From assembly GCA_019843655.1 (NCBI GenBank), contig JACDQD010000006.1, positions 23,392,246 through 23,456,245 of the forward strand: a DNA stretch of 64,000 nt. Direction: 5' to 3'. The notes beneath the pieces are model-generated. The model was not told where the DNA came from. It saw nothing but the letters and a program-made list of their open reading frames with translations, and made no database searches. Position 1 is the stretch's first letter, and every line of letters begins with the position of its first letter. Shown one piece after another: positions 16,537 through 28,856 of the stretch. Source of the stretch: Lethocerus indicus. Lineage: Eukaryota > Arthropoda > Insecta > Hemiptera > Belostomatidae. The position numbers and the translations under genes are program-made.

Positions 16537-18452
16537 CTAATAAAATTTGTAAATATGAAAGTTAAATATAAAAAACTGACACTAATTTCCTAAAACCACT
16601 TTATATGTTAATTAATGTGAATATTTACATTGCACCTTGATCTAGAAACTATATTCTGTAAGTCTCAACGATTTGTTGTTAATTTATTGGTTTATTTGTG
16701 GGGAAAAATTTTGAATAATTTATTTGGCTATCAGGTAGTTAAGTAGATTGTACGTTTGTACAGTTAGCCTTTTAGTTATAATATTTGGGACAATATAAAT
16801 CATCCATCGCCTTCTATTTGTATTCAGTCTAAGAGTGTTTGCGTAGGGCAGTGCAGCAAGGCTGTTTTGAGGGAAACCGATGCCGGCTTTTGTAGGGATG
16901 CTGTATAATGTAATGTAGTACATGACCGACCCGGTTTGGCGGAATCTGGGCGAAGTCAAGTCCAGTGTGATTGGGCCTGACGTGAGGCAACTTCCCGGCC
17001 GATAAGAAAGAGAGGCCACTTTTTCCCGTTTTTTTCCGCGGATGGGATGGGAGGAGGGGGCGGTCCCCTTATCATGCCGGCCGGTACCAGTAATCTTGAA
17101 AAATGTGCCCCGCACGTTTATCCCGCTTATCCCGTACTAAATGCATAAGGGGTCCATCACATTTCACCCACTGTTGTACCGTCTATTCACTGGACATTTG
17201 ATGAACCTCATCGAACTCCTATTTTCGAACAGAGATGGCATTTTAATAGAAGAAGAATCGGAAGAACGGTGATCAAGTTGAATGATAGACAGTATGAAGA
17301 TGCATACACGATGTTTTTAATAGGTCACAGTGCGGCTTATTGATGACGATTGGAGAAAGCGGGTCACAGCATAAACGGATAAAAAAAGCGGTAGGAGTAT
17401 TCAACCGATCGTTAATATCTATTGATCTACCGATTTCATTAATCGGAATTGCGTGGGTTTCGGATTTAATGGCACCCTTTGAATTTCACATGACGAGCCC
17501 GGGGAAATGGCAGGTCAAATCCACGTAACTCGAAGCCTAATTTATAATGATGTTTCGCTGCGTATTTTTATCCAATCTCCTTTTCCCTTCTTTGATCTGA
17601 TAATCCGGCACCCGTTTCTCGACTATTTTCGAATAAATTACCTTTACGGAAGGAGTTAGCGTAACGATACAACACAAGAAATGATTTACTGCTGTACCGG
17701 TCCATTTGAAATACTTTGTTTGCTTTATTATAATTTCATACTACAATATAATTTAGATATATCGCAGAACTATAATTTCTTTCTGAACGTAATTATCCAT
17801 TGCAGTATTTATTACTTAATAATTGTCAAATTGGTATACATATTATGAAAACAAATGAACATTTTAACGGGAAACAGGTTCAGATATATTATCATAAACC
17901 AAAGTGAAAAAATTGTATCTCTTATCCAGTAATATATGATGGTTCGTTTCAACGATTTGAAGAAACATAGGAAGACATCATTGTATCAACATTATTCAGC
18001 TATTAGGTCCATCATGCAGTCTTTCTTTATCCGTTCTAACATTGTACTGGTACAAAACATAGATACCGCCGGCAGTCAGTCTCACCAAGTGTTGCTAACG
18101 TGAGCACAATCCTAATCTACCTTTAATGGCGCTAAGAAACCGTCATCCCCGCTCCTTAACATGATCTTCCGCAGTTCTTCAAATTACTGCACTTCGTTGC
18201 TCTGCATTCGCTTACAAATTAAAAATCGCCTTCTCTAACCAAGTAGTAAAATTGTCTAATTAAAAAATAAATAAAAATGAGACAATTTTCGCTTTGTGTA
18301 TCGTATTGTGGTCTATACAATGATTTTTAACATGTTGTAGAACTATAATTATTAAGTTGGTGCCCACTTTTTCTATCGTTACGCGGATCTTCTCAAATCC
18401 AATAAAACACCACAATTATGATTTTCAATGCTCCTTTAATAACATAATGTCG
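16537..18452. other. non-coding DNA
   Basis: A moderately GC-rich stretch lies at about 16920-17110. The 131-codon open frame at 16720-17115 (minus) has no recognisable domain. Nothing else is supported. Confidence 0.5.
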
Positions 18453-18511
18453 TAGATTTCGTGTGTTTCTGTCTCCTCCCGCTTGTTTGGTCTTTTGCTA
18501 GACCGTTGACG
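18453..18511 (-). mobile_element. Penelope-like repeat remnant, copy 3 (short)
   Basis: Only the inverted-arm portion remains. On the plus strand it begins CGTAGATTTCGTGTGTTTCT, the same boundary as in the longer copies, and runs to TTTGCTAGACCG, where similarity stops just before the catalytic core. No target-site duplication was found. Confidence 0.8.
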
Positions 18512-19440
18512 CTCATTGAATAAAATCGTTTATAAACCATTTAAAACGCCTAAAACACTATTATAAACGCACTCACGCACTATGGATGCACTCAACTAAA
18601 GTTGGTTGGGTGCACGCGCACCGCACGCTAGCGCCCTCCTGAGTGTGGACAGGTATTCTAAACATAATATCATTATTTATTTATATTTCGAATTTCGGCC
18701 GGAAACTAATTGCCCCGCACTTAAGGCGTCCCCGAACGTTACTCTGAGTCAATTCCGAATCAATTTGGGGACAATCAACCGGGACAAAGTTTGCCCGGTA
18801 TCGCATAAAATATTTAAACCGCCAGCCAGGGATGCTGCCCGGGTAAGTATCGTTTTACAGCGCTCGTAAACATTCGGCGAAGGGAGGGGGGGGGGGATGA
18901 AAAACTTTTTTCCATTCCTTTTAAACCGCTTCATTTATCAAATTACTTTAAATCCGGAAAACTTCTTCCGAGTACTTTGAGAGGGGAGAAGTAGATATCC
19001 CTTTCCCCGCTGATATCGGCTCCGGTTTAAAATCGAGTTGAACAAGGGGTAGTTTATAGACGGAAGAACTGCGATATCAGCGATTTTCTGCGAGAGAATA
19101 CTTATTCATATATGCAATTACAAAAAATATATATAAATAGATGTGTTCTCAGTGTTATTTTTCCTATTAAACTTTTTATTAACTCTTGTGTAAATTGTGT
19201 GAAAATATTTAATCGTGTTCAATAGAATTTAAGGGAAAATTGATATATAATTTTGTAAAGTCAACGAAAGCAGTTGTGCTTTGTTAACCGGAATGTATTA
19301 GTTAACATCAATGCTCGGAAGATAATTTAATTACTATGAGATCACTATAAGACGTATATAATTACATTAAGGCGACTAACTTAACCTTACCTAACCCGAG
19401 AACAAAGGAGTAAAACGAGAAAACAACGCGGAAGACACAT
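18512..19440. other. non-coding DNA
   Basis: GC-balanced sequence near 18600-18900 with a run of G at about 18886-18896; AT-rich after 19080. A short TTAGG-like patch in reverse (about 19377-19400) is too degenerate to be telomeric. Confidence 0.5.
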
Positions 19441-19545
19441 CTTCGATACCGTGTAAAAGTCCCTTAGGGTTTGTAATTTCTATTCCCCTGTAAGTCCTAT
19501 TCTAGACCGGTCTCGGCTTATCGACATCGTCAGTAGAACGAGGGG
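19441..19545 (-). mobile_element. diverged Penelope-like repeat with hammerhead-like core
   Basis: The minus strand has the same order of blocks as the main family but very different sequence: GTTCTA, CTGACGA, a stem II region, GCC, GAGACCGGTC, TAGAATAGGAC, then CGGTATCGAAG, where the main family has CGGTATTCCAA. The shared anchors are CTGAnGA, GCCGAnACCGGTCTAG and GGTAT. This looks like an older or separate subfamily. No target-site duplication was located, so the ends are approximate. Confidence 0.5.
19498..19539 (-). ncRNA. decayed hammerhead-ribozyme-like motif with covarying stem I
   Basis: The minus strand has CTGACGA (19527-19533), a poor stem II, GAGA in place of GAAA, the palindrome ACCGGT and the cleavage triplet GTC (19505-19507). 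The strands that would form stem I are GTTCTA (19534-19539) and TAGAAT (19499-19504). They give five Watson-Crick pairs plus one wobble. The main family uses different bases here (GTTA/TAGC) that also pair, so pairing is kept while sequence changes. The A14 to G change should abolish catalysis. Confidence 0.4.
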
Positions 19546-19994
19546 GATATGGGTTTAATGGTAGCAGTACTCTAAATTAGCATCAATTTATATTGATAAC
19601 ACGCATTTCGGTGAACATAAATTGTTAATCAATTCGTGTACGCACACAACAGTAACTAAAAATAAATTAGAGACCTTTTAAATAATCATAATTATTGGAA
19701 TTTATTTGAATTTATCTGGCCCACGTTTGTCGACCAGAGTTTAAATTCCGCGATCGGGACCTAAGTTAAGTTTGATCACTTAAGTGAAGGGGCGATGAAG
19801 ATTTTCGAACTGATAACTAAACTAAAGCGCGTACCGTTGGTCGGATTCCTCGGCCTCCTTCCTGGTGGGTTGGTGTTGGGCATGTGTTAACCGTGCAAAT
19901 AGTTATGTTGTGCCTTGTCGGGGGCTGCGGTGAGGCGAGGGCGGCCCCGCTAATGCCTGTTGAGGCCCAGGCAAACCCGAGGGCCCTTCAACCC

Positions 19995-19997
<3 letters not shown>
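19546..19997. other. non-coding DNA
   Basis: AT-rich, becoming GC-rich from about 19830. No coding or repeat family signal is recognised. Confidence 0.5.

Positions 19998-20041
<44 letters not shown>
19998..20041. repeat. (AG)n microsatellite
   Basis: Twenty-two uninterrupted AG units. Open frames of alternating Arg-Glu or Ser-Leu across it are artefacts of the repeat. Confidence 0.97.
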
Positions 20042-20043
<2 letters not shown>

Positions 20044-21878
20044 GAGTGCGGTCACGTGACTACAGGCCCAACAACAGGCCCCTGTCATCATTAACTTGAC
20101 GAGTTCCGTCCCCCCCCCTCCCACAAACCAACCGAAAAAAATTGTCTCAGACCTTATCGTTGCTGAAAAATATATTCTGAATTTTAGTAGTTTAAAACTG
20201 TTGTCTGTAGATTAAGATTACTAGGAAGATATTTAACACTATATTTCGTTTGGAACTTTAAATATTAAATTAGAGGAATATTAAATTAAATAAGATAAGA
20301 ATAAAATGTTACATTGTCATATTTAAAATTTACCATACCCACTATTTCCGGTATATATTGGGGCTCAGGCTCTTCCGCCTAAGAGTTTCGTCAATCCCTA
20401 TTGCGATAATATAATTTGTTATATCATTTCGCAGAGAGGCAGTAATTATGTATACATATAATATATTAAAGAAAAGGGTGGAAGCCAAAGACACACTGAA
20501 GAGATGAATATAAAAACGACCCTCAGTCCCCTGATAACGTAAACTGCGCAATTGTTACAGAACAATAACACAAATATCACCAGCACGTACTAAGGCATTG
20601 TGCCAGTAACACCTTGGCTTTTTGCTCTCTTTGAATCTGAATGTATCCTCCATAAGTCGGCCCTGGGATTAGTGTTTCTTATTATTATTTGCCTTTTGGG
20701 TTTCAACTTGAGCCGTATTTAATGTCTCGCTTCATATTGCAACAGGAATGGGTATTATATGCCAGGGCGAAATATCTGGAACCGGTTCGGTAGTTTTAGG
20801 CCCGGAACACAGTCGAACCCAGAGGAACGATCTCTCCACCTCTCATTAACGTGACAACTTTTCTCATTTAAAAGTTTCCGGTCGCCCTCCCCGATACTCC
20901 TCCTTAGACCGGCACTTCCGAAAAATAGTCCTCCGATCGATTAGTCAGGTAAAATAAATTGAATGAAAGTTTGGCCGGGGTGCGCTGCCAACTTGATGGC
21001 CAATACGAGCCAACTTACCTGGCCCACTTCCTTTTTTTCTCTTATTTTTTCTCTCTCCTTTCCTCTATGAAACCGGATTAACCCTATCCCTGAGCGCAGA
21101 ATGAGTGCCCAGTTTTTAACCATCTGAGGTTTCGGAAGTTAACGACATTTGAAGGATGGAATTTTCTTTGAAATCACATCCGGGGACGTCTGCAGTCTCG
21201 CGTAGACAAGCCACAGCTCTGTTTAGTCTAAGTTCTGGCTCCTTCTGTAGCAATCTGTTGGTAGATTAGTGAGGAAGTGGGGTATGCTGTCTCCACTGTC
21301 AAAATCCTGTAATGACTTCCTGAATTAGTGGTTCAATAAATTATTCTGGTTTGTACTTCTAGTTGAACATATTAATATTTTGACTGTGGCTCAATTTTCC
21401 GTAATATAATGACAGCAAAACGCGAATATTATTTGAATAAACATTAAGTAATATAAACGGTAAGACTCCCATATATAACCGAAAAATTTCGAGCGGTTTT
21501 TCAACTACTTCTAAATACATGATTCTACCGTGAATCGACACTGTCGTTTTCCGTTTAGATTCGCCCAATTCTGTCGTGTTAGCGCCTGCCTAAAGACACG
21601 AAGGTATGAGAATTTTTCGCGAATTGGTGAAAGGTCTTTTCTGTTGAAATCTGTTATTGACGGGATTTATTTCTCTTAACGTCGTATCCGTCCCCGATAC
21701 GGAGTCGGAAGGGAAAAAAAGTATACGTGACAAGAACGACTGCGAAGGGACGAGACATTCAATCGTGATTAGGTTGGGGCTCTATCGGCCGGCGGTCCGT
21801 CCTGGGAATCCTCCCTAAGAGGTTTGCCGGGATCCGTCGCTTCCGCTCTGCTTCCCTCCAACCTTCCAGCAGCACGCC

Positions 21879-21883
<5 letters not shown>
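20042..21883. other. non-coding DNA
   Basis: A C-run lies at 20110-20118. The sequence is AT-rich to about 20700 and mixed after that. No family is recognised in the short frames at 20342-20551, 20941-21123 or 21359-21568. Confidence 0.5.

Positions 21884-21926
<43 letters not shown>
21884..21926. repeat. (TA)n microsatellite
   Basis: About 21 perfect TA units. Two open frames crossing it encode alternating Ile-Tyr and are repeat artefacts. Confidence 0.97.
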
Positions 21927-21929
<3 letters not shown>

Positions 21930-24900
21930 CTCCCAGTGTCTGATTCTGGATATGAGCCGCTGGATATATCTGTATGCGGGACGGGTTCCCGCATCCACAC
22001 TCCCCATATCCCGATATAAAAAAGCAGGACTGCCGAATATATTCGCCCAAAGACGATTGTGGGCCAAGACGCCGGTAGCGAATGCATACCGTGGGAGCTG
22101 GAAAAAAACATACGGGCGATAATACCTATATTTTCGCCCCTTTTGACAAAAACGCTTAGGAAAATCTGTTTCAAACATCCGTTTGTGGTAAAGCAAATAA
22201 CGCGAGACCGTAGGCACATGTAACAAATGGCAAAAGTCGGATGAAAAGGAGGAAGGTTTTTTGTTAAGATATCTGTCTTAACTTCTCGCATTTAGGTACA
22301 ACCCTAGAGACTCTAAAACTATAAGGGCAAAATATCTAAAAAACGTAGTTTAGATCCACAACCTATTCGGGAAACTTAAGAGCTGAAGGTGAAGTAAGAT
22401 CGAAGGAGGGCGATTTATATTTACAATTAGAAACAGAGCAATTTTTTATTCTTTATTTTAATTGAGGAGAAACCCCTCGAAGAGCCGTCCACTAATGACG
22501 AGACATTAGAAAGGAAGGGGCGCAATAAATACGGTGGGCCGAGGGACTGGGGTTGATTGCCGGGGCCCTCTCACCGCCCCCCGCGGGTTTATACAGTCCC
22601 TAAGTGGGAGCCGTTAAATTCGGACCGGGGGTGGTCCTCTTCGCCATCCCCCGAGCAAAACAGGAGGGTGGCGGGTGGGGGGAGGGCGGTGTTAATAAAA
22701 AGCAAGTCGCACTGAATCAGAACAATAGCGGCTTTGGCCGTCAGGGTGGGGGGGGGGCTTAGAGCGGACAGTGAATAGAAGAAAACCGGACGAGAGGGCG
22801 AGCGAGAGGGGGCCGGTGCGGGACGGGACGGGACACGAGTGCGAGCGAGACGGGATTAGAAGAGAGGAGAGCCGCCGCTTTGATACAAATGGGTTGTCAT
22901 GCGCAAGGCCGGCCACTCCACCGACATTTATCTCCGCCCCCAGCCTGGAGCCTGGACTCATACAAATTGAAAATTGCCTCCCTTCAACCCCCCCATACCC
23001 CTCTTCAAAAACTGGCACTTCATTTCTATGCATATATTAAATTTGGCGAATGACAGTCCCGCGGTACTTTTTGTAAATTGTGTGTTTGACGCCTAGCGAC
23101 AGTAAACGTTACACGAAATATGCTCTTCGATGTAAGAAGCTGGAAAATAGATTCCACTGAGTATTCTAGAGTTTAATACATTCGAAGTGATATTTAAAAA
23201 AATGAATGAACTACATACCGATCCTCAATAGTCAAGAACTTAGAATGTTTTCTTTAATACAGAAGAAATCTAAAAATATATTACGAGAAATAAAATCTGT
23301 TAAATAATTTGATACATTTAAATAGATAATTAATTTTATCCTTTGTATTTAGATTATTATTATCCGGATGCTCCGATAAATATTATAACAGAAATATGTA
23401 AAAATTAAGTTATCTATAATTTTATGAAGGTTTATTTAAGTCCGTGAACACTGGCCAGAAAATCACTAGTGTAAATTTATCTGTATTATAGAAGAGGGCA
23501 CGCATAAGGGAGCCACGCTTTCAGTTTCAGTGCAAGCACGAAACTCTGTAAAGTTAGCTTCTGTATTTCGAACGATATTCCGCCCTGGGTACGACGGTAA
23601 AAGCTGGTTTTCAATTATGAATCGTACCGGAACAAAGTTTCATTTCCGATTATAAGCACAGCACAGTATTATACCTCCCCCTGTCATATTCTCAGCGGCA
23701 AAGCGATGTATTAAAAATTCTTCGTACTGCTATGAATTTGATCAGACACACGATCAAATTAGTTCAGAATTTAAGGTTAAGGAACCAGTCACCCGGTTTT
23801 ACTGGGACTTTCACAAATATCACCCAAAAAAGAGAATGAACTAAAAAAAATAACATTACGTATCCATTTTAAAATGAGTAACATGTACAGGTAAAATATC
23901 TAGGGCTCTAGACCTGGTAGAGTTCATTGTATTTTTATAAAATGAGCTTCAGTTGTCAATTATATAAATCTCACTGAATCAACAGGGAATAATCGGGAAC
24001 ATTTTCCTTTGTATTTTCTACAATCCGACGAAAACAACCGGCGCCAAACTTTTCTTTGTAGTCGACCGAATATTCCAGTATAAATATTTATACATATTTA
24101 TTTTAGTTTTGCAGTTCAATTGACATCAGGAGCCAGGTTCATCTTACGGATTCTCTGTCTTGACCTTCTTAAATATTTCTCTGCTAATGTCAGAGTGTCG
24201 TAAGCGGCAAGTAGCAAACACTATCACAATATTGAAGAGCGGGCTGGAAATTGATAACTGCCGAGAGTTGTGCAGTTAATTGCGGAAATGTGTTTTCTGG
24301 GACGAGATTAGGGCGCCGAATTGGATGTTCTCATGCGACCTGCCCGTTTCGTGACAGGACGGACCGATTCGTCCTCTATAATCTGTTGTTTGTGGGCGGA
24401 GGCGGCCCACGGGATCTGATATTGAAAAGGCGAAATTTTTTTTTTCGTCCTGTTTTTCGTTTCCTAAATTTCCTATTACAAACCGCATACTACAAGTCCG
24501 AGAGCTCCGTGTCGGGTCCGAATAATAGAGGATTTTCGAAAGGGCAACAAATCATCGAGGAGGCCCCGGAATGGACGGCTCTTCGCTGTAGGTAAACTTC
24601 GCTCGAGTCCCCGGCTTCAAATTACAGTTTCAGTTGCCGAAGGCGTAGGCTTTCATTTTTCGGGAGCTAACAATATAATTTGCTCTTCGCGTGGGAGCGA
24701 AATGTACGACTCGGTTGTCGGCCCTACTGTAGGGGGCATAAACGCGCCTCACTTCCATAGAAAGTTGAATCGTCTTGGTATTAATTAAAAATTATATAGC
24801 CCTGAAAAATCGATCATTCTGAAGTCACCGAGTCAGCGAATATCGTTCTAAAATATTTCCACAATCGCCGGTTTCGTTTTTTCATGTTATTAATTGTTGC

Positions 24901-26317
24901 TTAATTAAGAATTCTTCAAAATTCATTTTATTGTATTGTACTGATATTTCAGTTTTGTTGCAACATTATTGTGAATCCCCGGGCATTGGGTAAATCGGAT
25001 ATCTCGCGATTTTCCAACACCTGGGGGCGAATAAAAATAATTACCAGTATATGCCGTTGTTTACCACTGGGATATACAGGGTGGTATACATGGTCGGGGG
25101 TGGTTAATGCCGGACATAAGGTCAGCGGCCAGTAGTGATCCTAGTTCTTCACGTGTCGACCTTTAAGCGCACCCCCTCCCCCTAGTTGGGTTTCCTTTTT
25201 CATCTTCTCCGCTCAAGAATGTGCTCAGTTACTCACGGTCGTAGCTATACAGCTTTCCTTTGTTAAATCATATTAGTGGAATAAATATGGCGTTGCTTTG
25301 GAATTTGCTACGTTAATAATGTTTTTCTGGTCGTTTTCGTTATTAATTTTGGAACGAACATATTTCAAGATTTCAGTCGTGAATATATTATTTGAGTAAA
25401 TGTACACTGGTGTCTCGTCATTTCCTGTAGAATCACGTCATTTAATTTCTGAATTCGGCTACCAATAACCATTACCAGCCTACTTGTGGTAAGTTTGTTT
25501 ATTATGTCCCGAACAGAATACGTAGTAAATGCATTTAAAAATTGAAAATATTTAAATATTTAAAAAACGTTTTCATCTTATCATATATGAACCCAACCAT
25601 AATTATTCATGATTATTCTAATATAATACTAAACTCGGAGTATTCTTTAACAGGTTTATTTGCATAAAGCAAATATATAACGTTAATTTACTGAATATAT
25701 TAACAGAATTATAACAAATAAGTTATTTGGTTTAATTCGGTTGTCTGTAAGGTGTTTCCACTTAAGGGAATGATAATAATTCACAGACAAGAGCGTATAG
25801 TTCAAAACGCTTATAATCATAAATGCTAAGTTAATATTCAGTCTGTTAACAAACGGGATTTATACTGTAATTAGTGTCCGCTCATTTCTTCCGCGGACTT
25901 TGAATTGAGTCGGAATTGTGACCCCCGTGGCGTACATATTTAATTGTCCCGAGCCGTGAGAAAATAAAGCCGGTTAGGTGGTATCGATTGGGTTGGCAGT
26001 GGCATTCGTCGGAACAGAAAATGAACATAGTCCTCGCCGATTAAATATTAATCCATTAATATCCCGCCGTCACCCCCCCCTCCATCCCCTACAACCGGCA
26101 TCCCTAACACCGCTCCCCAAACCAGAGAGCCGGCAGAGTACAATCGACCAACTTATTTCGTAGGTCGGTTTTCAGGACCGCATTTGTAAACTATCCGGTC
26201 GACCCCTTTCCTCCGTCTGTGGAAGGGCGGGAGGCTCAATCCGGAGCCGAATTCAATTGGTGGAAGGCAAAATACAAGCAGCTAGTTACATGTATTCCTC
26301 TTTCTAGAATTATTAAT
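21927..26317. other. non-coding DNA with a strong GC-rich island
   Basis: An island at about 22490-22960 holds runs of G and repeated GACGGGACGGGACACGAG-type purine-rich CpG sequence. Further moderately GC-rich parts are near 24330-24600, 25080-25190 and 26060-26240. The remainder is AT-rich. No open frame shows a recognisable domain. Confidence 0.5.
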
Positions 26318-26524
26318 GATAATAGAGTATAAAAATACCTGTTTTGTGGTGGCGAGGGGTTGGAATACCGTAAATTTCGTGTTTCTGTCTCCTCTCGCGG
26401 GTTTGGTCTTTTCCTAGACCGGTTTCGGCCGCTCGCCGGCCGACTCGAGCAGCCGAAACCGTTCTAGGAAAAGACCAAACCAGCGAGAGGAGACAGAAAC
26501 ACACGAAATCTACGATAATAGAGT
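26318..26524 (-). mobile_element. Penelope-like repeat, fold-back copy 4, with target-site duplication
   Basis: The direct repeat GATAATAGAGT (26318-26328 and 26514-26524; the first G may belong to the element) flanks an element that starts ATAAAAATACCTGTTTTGTGG and ends CACGAAATCTAC(G). The two arms (about 26373-26442 and 26449-26513) are near-perfect inverted copies around a GC-rich loop, so the single strand would fold into a hairpin of roughly 65 bp. The layout is the same as in the 10160-10340 copy. Both arms carry GCCGAAACCG, but neither retains the CUGANGA half of the ribozyme-like core. Confidence 0.88.
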
Positions 26525-28810
26525 TCATAATTTGGGCTTTTCTAACATTGTTTTAATTATGAAACTGACATAAAGTCCACGTGAATGCAATTGTGTTTAT
26601 TCTAAATCAATATGAATTCTAATATGAATACAAATTGCTTTTCGTGCTATAAAATTATAATACTTGAATTCGTAGTCTATTTATGTTAATATGAAAATCT
26701 AAGTTCCCCCAATGCCCTTCCGGCTATTATAAATAATGAATCGTCAGAGCGATGAACATTTAAAGAGGCGATGCTCCGTTTCAATGAATCGATTCCGGGA
26801 TTACTATTTGGGGATAAGGCGAGCGCGCAAAGGCCACGCTCCGAACAATATTCGGAACCCCCGCCCTTTCAATAAAAGTATTATATCCCGGATTTAATAT
26901 TTAATGCAAGACGGAGTGAGGGAGGTCTCTGACTATTTGCTCTCGGCGTCCGGGCGTGCGAGACAGAGAGAGAGAGAGAGAGAGAGGGAGGAAGAGAGAG
27001 CCACCGGGCGCATCGATATTCGGGTCGGGGCAAATATTTGATGGGATCGGTTTCCTCCGCCCTTAACCGAGAGATGTATTGTAACTCTGACATGTAGAAG
27101 GGGCCCGGGGGTGGGTAGCCGTTTCTCAATATAAAAGCGGGTCTGGGGGCGGGACCAAGCAGGCAAATCTCAAAGGACACGTGTAATCTATCACGGGACA
27201 CTTGAATTCTAGCCCGGGCCCTGATACTGACGGAACAAAAAAAGCCCACTTTATTTCCCTCTCCCTCTTCCTCCCTCCCCCAACCATACCATCTCTCTCA
27301 CTCTCCCTCTCTTTCTTGAACGGAAAGTGTATTTGCACCGCGGAGTTTCTTCCAAGAGCCGGCTCGTTTATGAACTGCAGGTGCACGGACCGACGGTGAA
27401 CCAAAGAATACCAAATCGGGAGCTCGAATCGAGGATAGTAGATATTTAAGAGTTGACTTTCTGTGTCCCACGCGAAACCGGATCATTTATAAGCATGTCT
27501 TAGAGGACAATACGCGACAAAACACACTCGAATGAAATTGGAATACCGGTTAGTTTTTATGTGTAGCCACTAGACTGTCAACGTAAGGATCTGCTCAAAT
27601 TTACTTATTGTATACGAATACTACTATAAATTAACAACTTCCGTCTCTTATTTTCAGGTGAGGTGATTCGTTGAGGAGCCGCAACCCAGTGAATGGCAGC
27701 CTTTTAACTAAGGAGACCCGCAGACGAATCAGGTAGGCGCGCGATATTATAATTTTGTCCTTATTAAATTTAAAAAATGTGGACGGGACTGCGGTCAATT
27801 CGGGAATAAAAAGTTCTCAGCCGCGAATTAATAAGGACTTGGCGGTTGGGCGGCGGGTAGAGGGAGATATCTCCTTTTTTTCCATTCCCTTCTATCGGCT
27901 TTTTTCCTCCGCGACTTAATATTAAGTTTCTTGTTCTCGTTACTGAATAAAAACGTCATTTACTACTTAGGCCCATTAGGGGAGGAGCCGGCGGGTCAGG
28001 GAATGGAAAATAGCCGGAAAAAAGAGAAATCCGAGGAAGAAATCTGAGATATCGTTGACTGGAAGATTCCCGGCCTTTTCGAGTGGGCCAGCTAGGCCGG
28101 GGACCCGTTCAATTTGCCCCCCATCCGACCCCTTCAAAACGACGGAGGAGGCGTCATTAAAATTCGAAATTTCTGACAACCCTTCGCCGCGGTGGAGGGT
28201 GGTCCTCCCCATTATTGTCGGCCGATCGAATTAGTATTCGAAATTTTGCCTAATTTTTCCGTGTCAGGCGGTTATTGGCTAAATTCACGGACCGAAAACC
28301 TCTATAAGACAACCAGTCGTTGGGTGACATGAATCTGGTTATTAACCAAAATTATTTTCCACCTTCCATAATTTCGTCGCATGTAATTTTATCGGTATTT
28401 TATATTATAGAAATCTTTATACCGCACATATTCGCTATTTATTCGTTTTCTTCTGGTGGTAAAAAAGCCGTGCTTATTGGCGAACTGTAAAATAGCGCCG
28501 TAAATAAATAAAAAATCTGATTAAATACAAATATATCAATTATAAAAAGTTCTTGCAAAAATATAACTGTTATGCTATCAACGCGTTTAGGGTTAATCAA
28601 CGACAATACGGGTGAGTGAACAGTTTATGTAATATTTACGCGGACTTATATGGGTGGGGAGAAGAAAACGGAAGGGATAAGGAGGCTGAGGATGAAAGGT
28701 TTGTTGAAGGTTTGAGGGGGTATTGGGGGGGGGGGGGGGATATTGGAAATTTCTGATGGGCCCCGAGCATGACACTATCGGGGCTCCTAATATGGGTGCT
28801 CAGCCGCCGC
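26525..28810. other. non-coding DNA with purine/pyrimidine tracts
   Basis: A (GA)n-rich stretch is at about 26963-27000 and a CT-rich one at about 27256-27317. GC-rich CpG sequence occupies parts of 26940-27180 and 27960-28220, and a run of G lies at 28726-28739. No coding signal is seen; overlapping frames on both strands around 26881-27486 are composition-driven. Confidence 0.5.
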
Positions 28811-28856
28811 CCCCGGCCCCGGCCCCGGCCCCGGCCCCGGCCCCGTCCCCGGCCCC
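28811..28856. repeat. GGGGCC hexanucleotide repeat
   Basis: The plus strand reads as about seven and a half CCCCGG units with one G-to-T change (CCCCGT). The minus strand is therefore a (GGGGCC)n tract able to form G-quadruplexes. Translated frames give Arg-Pro or Gly-Arg dipeptide runs (seen in the frames at 28769-28963 and 28636-29013), which are artefacts of the repeat. Confidence 0.95.

Noticed and set aside
19375..19400. Interstitial telomere repeat (TTAGG)n, also at about 56078-56096
   Set aside because: Only two or three irregular TTAGG-like units at each place; the second lies within a SINE-like element.
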